A stretch of DNA of 64,000 nt, from assembly GCF_036014195.1 (NCBI RefSeq), contig NZ_CP107918.1:6448001-6512000 (forward strand), given 5' to 3'. The position numbers and the translations under genes are program-made. The notes beneath the pieces are model-generated. The model saw only the letters and a list, made by a program, of their open reading frames with translations, searched no databases and was not told where the DNA came from. This DNA comes from Streptomyces sp. NBC_00442. Lineage in GTDB: Bacteria; Actinomycetota; Actinomycetes; Streptomycetales; Streptomycetaceae. Of this stretch, positions 12,660 through 20,296 are shown one piece after another. Position 1 is the first letter of the stretch. Each line of letters opens with the position of its first letter.

Positions 12660-13211
12660 GTGGCCGCCGCCGAAACCGGGTTCGGCGGCGGGCGCGTCCC
12701 GCTCGGCATGGATCTCGTCACAGAGCTCAGCCCGCTCGTCGCCGCCGAGGCCGCCGCGGAGGCCTCCGGCACCGGAGTCGACGCCGACGACCTCGAACAG
12801 GCCGTCTGGCTCAGGCTGTTGGAGCGGCAGCCCGAGGACAGGCCGGTCCCGGCCCGCTGGGTGCGCACCGCCGTGCGGGCCGAGGCCCGCCGGGCCCGGC
12901 GGGTGCGGCGCCAGGAGAGCCCGTACGCGGGCGAGCGCGCGGCCGATCCGGGCCCGGGGCCCGAACTCGCCGCCATCAGCGCCGAACGGCGCCGCGTCCT
13001 GCACGCGGCGGTCCGCCGCACCCCGGGCAACTGCCCCCGCCTCCTGACCGCTCTGCTCTCGCCCGAGGACCCCACCTACCGGGAAATCGCAGGGGAGTTG
13101 GATATCTCACAGGGCAGCCTGGGACCGATGCGTTCCCGTTGCCTGGGATGCCTGCGCAGAATGCTGGCGGCGGAGGTTGCCGCTCCTGAACGAGGGGGAA
13201 AGGAGCGGTAG
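12660..13211 (+). CDS. Sigma-70-like (ECF-type) protein
   Basis: The 183-residue protein has a short region-2-like segment (DDLEQAVWLRLLE) and a region-4-like helix-turn-helix near residues 140-170 (TYREIAGELDISQGSLGPMR). That layout fits an extracytoplasmic-function sigma factor or a derived regulator; the region 2 core is weak. The GTG at 12660 has a poor ribosome binding site, and an ATG at 12708 is an alternative start. It lies 23 bp after the phosphodiesterase gene, so the two may be co-transcribed. No anti-sigma gene is adjacent. Confidence 0.75.
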   Translation: MAAAETGFGGGRVPLGMDLVTELSPLVAAEAAAEASGTGVDADDLEQAVWLRLLERQPEDRPVPARWVRTAVRAEARRARRVRRQESPYAGERAADPGPGPELAAISAERRRVLHAAVRRTPGNCPRLLTALLSPEDPTYREIAGELDISQGSLGPMRSRCLGCLRRMLAAEVAAPERGGKER

Positions 13212-13247
13212 ACAATCGGGGACCAGTTGAGCGAGAGGCATGCACAC

Positions 13248-13751
13248 ATGGGCATGAGCGTGACCATCTCTGCGGCCGGCGCACAGGATGCCGAGCAGAT
13301 AATGAAGCTGCAGTACCTGTGCTACCAGAGCGAGGCCGAGCTCTACGGCGACTACTCGATCGAGCCCCTGACCCAGACCCTTGAGGACCTGCGGGGCGAA
13401 CTGTCCACGGGATACGCCCTGGTGGCCAGGCTCGGCGACGAGATCATCGCGTCGGTGCGGGGCCGGGTGGACGCATCCGGCACCGGGCGCATCGACAAGC
13501 TCATCGTGCACCCGCGGATGCGGGGCCACGGCCTGGGCGGCCGCCTCCTGGACGCCATCGAGGCGCACTTCACGGCTCGGCTCGACGCCAAGCGCTTCCA
13601 GCTCTTCACCGGCCACCGCAGCGAGTCGAACCTGCGGCTGTACCGCAGGCACGGCTACGCGACCGTGGCCACGGAGGCCGTGAGCAAGCGGCTCTCCCTG
13701 ATCACCCTCGAAAAGGACGTGGCGGCCCAGGAGTTCGTCGCCAGCGCCTAG
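13248..13751 (+). CDS. GNAT-family N-acetyltransferase
   Basis: The 167-residue protein carries the acetyl-CoA pyrophosphate loop RGHGLGGRLLDAIEAHF after a beta strand (IDKLIVHP), and the C-terminal LYRRHGY motif. The ATG at 13248 sits 9 bp after GAGAGG; a TTG at 13227 and an ATG at 13254 are possible alternatives. The substrate is unknown. It follows the sigma-like gene by 36 bp in the same direction. Confidence 0.88.
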   Translation: MGMSVTISAAGAQDAEQIMKLQYLCYQSEAELYGDYSIEPLTQTLEDLRGELSTGYALVARLGDEIIASVRGRVDASGTGRIDKLIVHPRMRGHGLGGRLLDAIEAHFTARLDAKRFQLFTGHRSESNLRLYRRHGYATVATEAVSKRLSLITLEKDVAAQEFVASA

Positions 13752-13779
13752 CGCCCAGCACCTGTCCGGCGGCCAGGCC

Positions 13780-14211
13780 CTAGCGCTTGTTGCGCCTCAG
13801 CCACAGCATGCCGAGGACCGGCAGGATCACCGGGATGAAGACGTAGCCCATCCCGTAGTCCGACCAGACCGTCGCGTCGGGGAAGGCCGAGGAGTCCGCG
13901 AGGGTCCAGGTGCCGACGACCAGGACGAAGAGGAGTTCCGCCGCGCAGCACACCAGGGCTGCCCGGCGGGCCCTCTCGCCGCCGCGCACCAGCGAGTACG
14001 TGATGAAGCCGTACACGCAGGCCGCGATCGCGGACAGCGCGTACGCCAGCGGAGCCTTGCCGAAGTCCAGGGCGATCTGGACGATCGAGCGGGACGCCGC
14101 GGCCACGGTGAACACGCCGTAGAACCAGACGAGTACCCGGCCGGGCCCCGAGCCGAGCTTGCCGGCCTCGGCCTTGCCGGCGGGCGTGGTGTCAGTGGCG
14201 GACTCGGTCAC
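13780..14211 (-). CDS. Small integral membrane protein
   Basis: The 143-residue protein has a polar N-terminus and four predicted membrane helices (about residues 27-45, 53-72, 81-102 and 115-137), and ends in basic residues (RRNKR). The GTG at 14211 has GGGGAGG 5 bp upstream. It lies 2 bp after the next upstream gene on this strand (14214-14573), which also encodes a four-helix protein of similar size, so the two may work together. I do not recognise a function. Confidence 0.8.
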   Translation of the reverse strand: MTESATDTTPAGKAEAGKLGSGPGRVLVWFYGVFTVAAASRSIVQIALDFGKAPLAYALSAIAACVYGFITYSLVRGGERARRAALVCCAAELLFVLVVGTWTLADSSAFPDATVWSDYGMGYVFIPVILPVLGMLWLRRNKR

Positions 14212-14213
14212 GG

Positions 14214-14573
14214 TCAGCCTCCCCAGATGTCGTAGAGACGCACTTCGAGCACGGCCAGGACCACGGCGCCCGCCGACACCGTCACCGAGCCCCACTTGGT
14301 CCGCTCGGAGAGCGAGAGGAACCCCGCCGCGGGGACGGCCGCGAACGCACCGGCCAGATACGCGACGAAGATGGCGACACCCTGTTCGGGCCGCTCGCCG
14401 CGGCCGAGCTGCACCAGCCCGACGACGAGCTGGGCCAGCGCGAGGACGGCGACCACGGCCATGCCGATGAAGTGCCAGTCCTTGGTGGCCTGGTCCCGGT
14501 AGGCGGCATATCCGCACCAGGCGGCGAGGGCGAGCGCGGCGGCGGCGACCGCGACCGTCAGGGCATCGAGCAT
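14214..14573 (-). CDS. Small integral membrane protein
   Basis: The 119-residue protein has about four hydrophobic helices, starting right after MLDALTVAVAA. The ATG at 14573 lies 10 bp after a -10-like TAATAC on the minus strand, so the transcript may have little or no leader. It is followed at 2 bp by another small membrane protein gene (13780-14211), which suggests a two-gene operon. No known motif is visible. Confidence 0.78.
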   Translation of the reverse strand: MLDALTVAVAAAALALAAWCGYAAYRDQATKDWHFIGMAVVAVLALAQLVVGLVQLGRGERPEQGVAIFVAYLAGAFAAVPAAGFLSLSERTKWGSVTVSAGAVVLAVLEVRLYDIWGG

Positions 14574-14799
14574 GGGGTCGAGGGTATTACGGGCCGAAAG
14601 GCCCGATGCGCTCGCCCCCGGGCCCGCGCACGGGCCCGGGAAGGGGGAGGCCGGCCGTGGCCTTGGCCACAGCGGACCGGGCCGGCGGGCCGGTCGGGTA
14701 CGCGGTCGCGAGGGCCCTGACGGCGGCGTCGGCGCAGGCCGGGGCGGGTGCGTGGAAGGCCGCGGCGGTGGAGCGGGACCGTCCGCATGGCAGTCGGAA

Positions 14800-14854
14800 G
14801 ATGTCCGGTATTCGGACATCCCCGTTTGGTTCCCGACCGGTTCTGCTTTACTTG
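14800..14854 (+). promoter_or_regulatory. Palindrome and promoter before the Cys/Met leader peptide
   Basis: An inverted repeat GATGTCCG-gtatt-CGGACATC (14800-14820) sits directly upstream of TTGGTT (14825-14830, -35-like) and TACTTG (14849-14854, -10-like; spacer 18). The leader-peptide ATG at 14859 follows the -10 by 4 bp, so the peptide is probably translated from a leaderless mRNA. The palindrome looks like a dimeric regulator's site; which protein binds is unknown. Confidence 0.6.
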
Positions 14855-14858
14855 CGAC

Positions 14859-14945
14859 ATGACCACGACGAGCAGCCGCACCCTTGCGACCGAGGCGATG
14901 ATGACGCCCGGTGCTCGTTGTATGTGTCGAATGTGCGCCTTCTGA
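14859..14945 (+). CDS. Cys/Met-rich leader peptide upstream of metNIQ
   Basis: A 28-codon frame begins MTTTSSRTLATEAMM and ends RCMCRMCAF before TGA, with three Cys and two Met in its last nine residues. Cys-rich short leader frames, often leaderless, are known before sulfur-assimilation genes in actinobacteria and in mycobacteria act as cysteine-responsive attenuators. Here it precedes the methionine importer by about 200 bp. Its tail alternates Cys and Met codons, so slow decoding of either could couple amino-acid supply to metNIQ expression. The family assignment is by resemblance; the mechanism is inferred. Confidence 0.75.
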   Translation: MTTTSSRTLATEAMMTPGARCMCRMCAF

Positions 14946-15143
14946 GGGTCCCCGCCCGAGCCTCGCGCCCCGAAGCGAGACCACGTGGCCGTGCCCGGTT
15001 CCGTACCAAAACCCACGGATTCGGCCTGCCCCCGCGCGCACCGCGCCCCCGGTATCCACCGCTGGGGCCGAGCCGCGCCCCGAACACGTTTGCCCCGTGC
15101 CCGGCATACCCCGCGCCGCGCACTCGACAGTGACGGAAATCCT

Positions 15144-16199
15144 GTGATCACCACAACGGGCCTGACCAAGGTCTACCAGTCGCGCGGACGAGATATCACC
15201 GCGCTCGACGGCGTCGACCTGCACGTCCGCGAGGGCGAGGTCTACGGCGTCATCGGCCAGAGCGGCGCCGGCAAGTCCTCCCTCATCCGCTGCGTCAACC
15301 TCCTGGAGCGCCCCACTTCCGGCACGGTCACCGTCGACGGCGTCGACCTCACCGCCCTCGCCGGCCGCGGCCGGCGCGCGGGCAAGGACCTGCGCCGGGC
15401 CCGCTCCCGCATCGGCATGGTCTTCCAGCACTTCAACCTGCTGTCCTCGCGCACCGTGCAGGACAACATCGAGCTGCCCCTGGAGATCCTCGGCGTCTCC
15501 GGCAAGGAGCGCTCACGCAAGGCCCTCGACCTGCTCGACCTGGTGGGGCTCGCCGACCGGGCCAAGGCCTACCCCGCCCAGCTCTCCGGCGGCCAGAAGC
15601 AGCGCGTCGGCATCGCCCGCGCCCTGGCCGGCGACCCCAAGGTGCTGCTCTCCGACGAGGCGACCAGCGCCCTCGACCCGGAGACCACCCGCTCGATCCT
15701 CCAGCTCCTTCGCGACCTCAACCAGCAGCTCGGCCTCACCGTCCTGCTCATCACGCACGAGATGGACGTCGTCAAGACGATCTGCGACTCGGCGGCCCTG
15801 ATGCAGAAGGGCCGCGTCATCGAGTCCGGCACGGTGACCGAACTGCTCGCCACCCCCGGCTCCGAACTCGCGGCCGAACTCTTCCCGGTGAGCGGCGGCG
15901 CCACCGGCCCCGAGCACACCGTCATCGACGTCACCTTCCACGGCGACGCGGCCACCCAGCCCGTCATCTCGCAGCTTTCGCGGACGTACAACATCGACAT
16001 CTCGATCCTCGGCGCGGCCATGGACACCGTCGCGGGCCGGCAGATCGGCCGCATGCGGATCGAACTGCCCGGCCGCTACGAGGAGAACGTCGTCCCCATC
16101 GGCTTCCTGCGCGAGCAGGGCCTCCAGGTGGACATCGTGGACGACAGCGCCGGCAACGGCGGCCAGGCGCTCGACCTGGTGAAGGAAGGTGCCAAGTGA
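15144..16199 (+). CDS. metN: Methionine ABC transporter ATP-binding protein
   Basis: The 351-residue ATPase drives D/L-methionine uptake with MetI and MetQ. Visible are Walker A GQSGAGKSS, Q-loop VFQHFNLL, signature LSGGQKQR, Walker B VLLSDEATSALD and the H-loop ITHE. The C-terminal part (from about residue 255) is a NIL regulatory domain, which in the family binds methionine and inhibits transport. The GTG at 15144 has GGAA upstream; the preceding 200 bp, after the leader peptide, are the likely attenuation region. Confidence 0.95.
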   Translation: MITTTGLTKVYQSRGRDITALDGVDLHVREGEVYGVIGQSGAGKSSLIRCVNLLERPTSGTVTVDGVDLTALAGRGRRAGKDLRRARSRIGMVFQHFNLLSSRTVQDNIELPLEILGVSGKERSRKALDLLDLVGLADRAKAYPAQLSGGQKQRVGIARALAGDPKVLLSDEATSALDPETTRSILQLLRDLNQQLGLTVLLITHEMDVVKTICDSAALMQKGRVIESGTVTELLATPGSELAAELFPVSGGATGPEHTVIDVTFHGDAATQPVISQLSRTYNIDISILGAAMDTVAGRQIGRMRIELPGRYEENVVPIGFLREQGLQVDIVDDSAGNGGQALDLVKEGAK

Positions 16200-16864
16200 G
16201 CTGGTCGGAGATGCAGCCGCTGCTGTCGCAGGGCACGTACGACAGCCTCTACATGGTTCTGTGGGCGACCGTCGTCACCATCGGACTCGGGCTGCCGCTC
16301 GGTGTGCTGCTCGTCCTCACCGACAAGGGCGGCCTGCTCCAGAACCGTCCGGTGAACAAGGTCATCGGCGTGATCGTGAACATCGGCCGCTCGCTGCCGT
16401 TCATCATCCTGCTGATCGCCCTGATCCCGTTCACCACCTGGGCCGTCGGCACCTTCATCGGACCGAGCGCCATGATCGTGCCGCTCTCCATCGGCGCCAT
16501 CCCGTTCTTCGCGCGCCTCGTGGAGACCTCCGTGCGCGAGGTCGACCACGGGCTCGTCGAGGCCGTGCAGTCCATGGGCGGCGGCATCCCCACCATCGTG
16601 TGGAAGGCGCTGCTCCCGCAGGCCCTGCCCTCGCTGGTGTCCGCGATCACCACCACGGTGATCACGCTCGTCAGCTACTCCGCGCTCGCCGGCGCGGTCG
16701 GCGGCGGCGGGCTCGGCTCGGTCGCCATCACCTACGGCTACCAGCGCTTCGAGACCAACTTCATGCTCGTCACGGTGGCCGTCCTGATCGCCATCGTCAC
16801 CGTGATCCAGCTGCTCGGCGACGGCGTCGTACGCCTGCTCGCCCGCCGCGGCCGGACCTCCTGA
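16196..16864 (+). CDS. metI: Methionine ABC transporter permease
   Basis: The 222-residue permease has five or six membrane helices and the cytoplasmic EAA-like loop around VEAVQSMGGGIPTIVWKALLPQA, which docks on MetN. The GTG overlaps the metN stop by 4 bp, so the two are translationally coupled. metQ follows 82 bp downstream in the same direction. Confidence 0.95.
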   Translation: MSWSEMQPLLSQGTYDSLYMVLWATVVTIGLGLPLGVLLVLTDKGGLLQNRPVNKVIGVIVNIGRSLPFIILLIALIPFTTWAVGTFIGPSAMIVPLSIGAIPFFARLVETSVREVDHGLVEAVQSMGGGIPTIVWKALLPQALPSLVSAITTTVITLVSYSALAGAVGGGGLGSVAITYGYQRFETNFMLVTVAVLIAIVTVIQLLGDGVVRLLARRGRTS

Positions 16865-16946
16865 ACCGTCTGGACCCTTCTCGAACACCACGGCCCGCAC
16901 TCCTTGTCCGGGCGTCACACCGCACCACCGGAAAGAGGCACTTTTC

Positions 16947-17795
16947 GTGCGCAACAACACCAAGATCACCGCTGCCGCCCTCGTCACCGCCGCCCTCGCC
17001 GTCGGCCTCACCGCCTGCGGCTCGTCCTCGGACCCGAAGGCGGGCGGCAAGGCCGACGAGTCCAAGGCGCTCGTCGTCGCGGCGTCCCCCACGCCGCACG
17101 GCGACATCCTCAAGTTCGTCAAGGACAACCTGGCGGCCAAGGCCGGACTCAAGCTGGAGGTGAAGGAGTTCACGGACTACGTCCTGCCCAACACCGCCAC
17201 CGAGCAGGGCCAGGTCGACGCCAACTTCTTCCAGCACAAGCCCTACCTGGACGACTTCAACAAGAAGAACGGCACCCACATCGTGCCCGTCGTCGACGTG
17301 GAGCTGGAGCCGCTCGGCGTCTACTCGCACAAGGTCAAGTCCCTCAAGGACCTCACCTCCGGCCAGACCGTCGCCGTCCCCAACGACACCACCAACGAGG
17401 GCCGCGCCCTCCAACTCCTCGCCGCCAACGGCGTGATCACCCTGAAGGACGGCGCCGGCTCCGGTGCCAAGCTCTCCGACATCAAGGACAGCAAGGGCCT
17501 GAAGTTCAAGGAGCTGGAGGCCGCCACGCTGCCCCGCGCCCTCAACGACGTGGACGCCGCGGTCATCAACGGCAACTACGCGATCGAGGCGAACCTGAAG
17601 CCCGCCAAGGACGCCCTCGCCCTGGAGAAGGCGGACGGCAACCCCTACGCCAACTTCCTCGCCGTCAAGCAGGGCAACGAGAACGACCCGCGCGTCCAGA
17701 AGCTCGCCAAGCTCCTGAACTCCGACGAGGTCAAGAAGTTCATCAACGACAAGTACGCGGGCTCCGTCGTCCCGGCCTTCGGCCCCGCCAAGTAG
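16947..17795 (+). CDS. metQ: Methionine-binding lipoprotein
   Basis: The 282-residue substrate-binding protein belongs to the NlpA/MetQ family. It has a lipoprotein signal peptide with lipobox LTAC (Cys24), then a binding domain containing VVAASPTPHGDIL and ANFFQHKPYLDDFN, typical of the family. The GTG at 16947 follows GAAAGAGG at 8 bp. It is the last gene of metNIQ, and a perfect 19 bp hairpin ends the unit just downstream. Confidence 0.95.
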   Translation: MRNNTKITAAALVTAALAVGLTACGSSSDPKAGGKADESKALVVAASPTPHGDILKFVKDNLAAKAGLKLEVKEFTDYVLPNTATEQGQVDANFFQHKPYLDDFNKKNGTHIVPVVDVELEPLGVYSHKVKSLKDLTSGQTVAVPNDTTNEGRALQLLAANGVITLKDGAGSGAKLSDIKDSKGLKFKELEAATLPRALNDVDAAVINGNYAIEANLKPAKDALALEKADGNPYANFLAVKQGNENDPRVQKLAKLLNSDEVKKFINDKYAGSVVPAFGPAK

Positions 17796-17812
17796 CCCTG
17801 CCCGTACGGCAG

Positions 17813-17856
17813 GACGAAGGTCCCGGACACCCCGCCAGGTGTCCGGGACCTTCGTC
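17813..17856 (+). terminator. Terminator hairpin after metNIQ
   Basis: A perfect 19 bp stem (17813-17831 with 17838-17856) closes a six-base loop CCGCCA, 17 bp after the metQ stop. There is no U-tract, as is usual in Streptomyces, but stem strength and position support termination. Confidence 0.85.
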
Positions 17857-17991
17857 GCTACGGCCACCCGGCCATGCGCGCGGGGGGCCCGATGCTGCAT
17901 GCTGTGTCTTTACGGTCCTCACAGGTTGACGGGCCACGCGGCCCCGCGGGCCGGCGCGGTCCCCAAGGCGGTCCACGGCATGGAGCGGCAC

Positions 17992-18636
17992 ATGACTACC
18001 CACCTTCCGGTGTTCCCGGACATCTCCATCAGCACGGACCGCCTCGTGCTGCGCCCCTTCGAGGATGCCGACGGCCCCGCGCTCATCGAGATGATGAACG
18101 ACGAGCAGGTCGTCGCCTGGACCGCGGTGCCCCACCCCTACACCGCCCGCGACGCCGACGACTGGGTCCGCCACCTCGCCCCGCGCGAGCGCACCGAGGG
18201 CCGAGGAATCGTTCTGGCGGTCACCGAGTTCCTCACCCAGCGCCTCGTCGGCATCGTCCACCTCCAGAACACCAACTGGCGCACCCTGGCCACCGAAGTC
18301 GGCTATGTCGTGGCACCGTGGGCGCGCGGCGAGGGATACGCCACCGAGGCCGTGCTCGCCGCCGCCCAATGGCTCTTCAGGGACCAGCGCTTCGAGCGCC
18401 TCGAACTGCGCACCGCCGCCGACAACACCGCCTCCCAGCAGGTCGCGCAGAAGATCGGCTGCATCAGCGAGGGCGTGCTGCGCAACGCCTGGATAGCGCG
18501 TACGCAGACCGAGGACGGCGGCTGGACGGACATCCGCACCGACCTCATCGTGTGGAGCCTGCTCCCGGAGGACCTCGACGGCGTCGCCGAGCAGCTCGCC
18601 GACGCCGGTTACGCCTCCTACACCGACTGGAACTGA
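17992..18636 (+). CDS. GNAT acetyltransferase, RimJ/RimL type
   Basis: The 214-residue protein starts the family's domain with ISTDRLVLRPFEDADG and has the acetyl-CoA loop WARGEGYATEAV followed by LELRTAADNTASQQVAQKIG, typical of ribosomal-protein-alanine acetyltransferase relatives. GGAG lies 6 bp before the ATG at 17992; an in-frame ATG at 17980 is also possible. The target is unknown. It stands between the metNIQ terminator and cobL. Confidence 0.9.
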   Translation: MTTHLPVFPDISISTDRLVLRPFEDADGPALIEMMNDEQVVAWTAVPHPYTARDADDWVRHLAPRERTEGRGIVLAVTEFLTQRLVGIVHLQNTNWRTLATEVGYVVAPWARGEGYATEAVLAAAQWLFRDQRFERLELRTAADNTASQQVAQKIGCISEGVLRNAWIARTQTEDGGWTDIRTDLIVWSLLPEDLDGVAEQLADAGYASYTDWN

Positions 18637-18740
18637 CCCACGGCCGACGGACCGAACGAAGAACCGGAGCTACCCTCAAGTCCGTACCCCGGCACACATC
18701 CGCCGCCCCGACCTGCCACACCACCTGGAGTCTGACGAAG

Positions 18741-19955
18741 ATGGCCGACCGCGTCACGGTGATCGGCTGGGACGGCTCGCCGCTCACCCCCGCGGCCACC
18801 TCCGCGCTCTCCGCGGCCACCCTGGTGGCCGGCGCCGCCCACCACCTCGCGCTCCCGGAGGTGCCGGCCGGAGCCGAGCGCATCCGGCTCGGCAGCGTGG
18901 GCCTGGCCGCCCGGCGCATCGCCGGGCACCGCGGCAGCGCGGTCGTCCTCGCCGACGGCGACCCCGGCTTCTTCGGGGTCGTCCGCACCCTCAGGGACCC
19001 CGAGCACGGCCTCGAAGTCGAGGTCGTGCCCGCCGTCTCCGCCCTCGCCGGCGCCTTCGCGCGGGCCGGGATGCCCTGGGACGACGCCCAGCTCGTCGTC
19101 GCCCACCCCCGCACCCTGCGCCGCGCCGTCAACGTCTGCCGCGCCCACCCCAAGGTCGGCGTCCTCACCTCGCCGGGCGCGGGCCCCGCCGAACTGGCCC
19201 TGCTCCTCGAAGGGGTCCACCGCACCTTCGTCATCTGCGAGGAACTGGGCAGCGACCGCGAACAGGTCACCGTCCTCACCTCAGAGAACGCCGCCGACCA
19301 CGCGTGGCGCGACCCCAACGTCGTCATCGTCCTCGGCGGCGGCCCGTCCGGCGAGGGCGAGGGCTGGCTCGCCGGGCCCGCCCCCGGCTACCCGTCGGCG
19401 CCCCGCGGCTGGGCGCTGCCCGCCCGCGAGTACGGCACCGGGCTCGGTTCCGGGGAATCCACCGACCTGCGCGCCGCCCAACTCGCCCGGCTCGGGCCGC
19501 GCGTCGGCGACCTCGTCTGGGACATCGGCTGCGGCAGCGGCGCGCTCTCGGTGGAGGCGGCCCGGTTCGGCGCCGCCGTGATCGCCGTCGACGACGACGC
19601 CGATGCCTGCTCGCGCACCGAGTCCACCGCGCGCCGCTTCGGCGTACAGCTCCAGGTGGTCCGCGGCAAGGCCCCGCACGTCCTGGAGTCGCTGCCCGAA
19701 CCCGACGTCGTACGCATCGGAGGCGGCGGCGCGGCGGTCGTCGAGGCGTGCGCGGATCGCAGGCCGGAGCGCATCGTGACGCACGCGGCCACCCGGGACG
19801 CGGCGGAGGCCGTGGGAGCCGTTCTGAGCGCCGGCGGATACGACGTCGAGTGCGCGCTCCTCCAATCGGTCGACCTCGACACGAGCGCCTGGTCGGAGCG
19901 CGAACGCTCGGTCGCCTTCCTGCTTTCCGGACGGCGGAAAGAAAGATCCCCGTGA
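18741..19955 (+). CDS. cobL: Precorrin-6Y C5,15-methyltransferase (decarboxylating), CbiE-CbiT fusion
   Basis: The 404-residue protein fuses two methyltransferases of corrin ring synthesis. Residues 1 to about 205 form the CbiE domain (VTVIGWDGSPL at the start), which methylates C5. The rest is the CbiT domain with the SAM motif VWDIGCGSGALSVEAARFGA, which methylates C15 and decarboxylates. The ATG at 18741 has GGAG 10 bp upstream; the long upstream frame overlaps the GNAT gene and is ignored. It opens a corrinoid block with the BluB-CobT fusion and cysG. Confidence 0.93.
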   Translation: MADRVTVIGWDGSPLTPAATSALSAATLVAGAAHHLALPEVPAGAERIRLGSVGLAARRIAGHRGSAVVLADGDPGFFGVVRTLRDPEHGLEVEVVPAVSALAGAFARAGMPWDDAQLVVAHPRTLRRAVNVCRAHPKVGVLTSPGAGPAELALLLEGVHRTFVICEELGSDREQVTVLTSENAADHAWRDPNVVIVLGGGPSGEGEGWLAGPAPGYPSAPRGWALPAREYGTGLGSGESTDLRAAQLARLGPRVGDLVWDIGCGSGALSVEAARFGAAVIAVDDDADACSRTESTARRFGVQLQVVRGKAPHVLESLPEPDVVRIGGGGAAVVEACADRRPERIVTHAATRDAAEAVGAVLSAGGYDVECALLQSVDLDTSAWSERERSVAFLLSGRRKERSP

Positions 19956-20296
19956 CTCCTTCGGCGCGTCGCGGAGGGTAGGCTGGCCGATCGTTGTACC
20001 GCACCCGGCCGTTCGGAGCTCCGCTGGCCAAGGGCCGGAAAAGGGAACCGCTTTGGGGCCCGTCGGCGGTACGGCACAACCGGGGGACGCGCAACGTGGC
20101 GCAGCCCACACGGTCCGTGGCCGGGACTGACCGCCGCAGCGCCGAAGGCCCGCGACAATGCATGGTGTCGTTGACGCCCGCGGGCCGTTCGCGACCGCGC
20201 GGCGCACCGTACGGAGCGACGGGTGCCGCACACGCCGAGCGTGGGCGGCCCCGGGCCGCAGGCCGAAGGAGCACTACAGATGGGCGAGGGGTACGC
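19956..20296 (+). promoter_or_regulatory. 341 bp leader before the BluB-CobT gene, possible riboswitch, with a six-codon coupled frame
   Basis: A -10-like TAGGCT at 19979-19984 would give a leader of roughly 300 nt. Around 20035-20100 AAAAGGGAACC and GGACGCGCAAC faintly recall cobalamin-riboswitch boxes, but I cannot find the conserved B12 box, so this is only a suggestion. At the 3' end, AAGGAG (20266-20271) is ideally placed for ATG 20280, which encodes just MGEGYA and stops at TGA overlapping the main ATG at 20297 (ATGA). The tiny frame may couple translation of the big gene. Confidence 0.45.
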
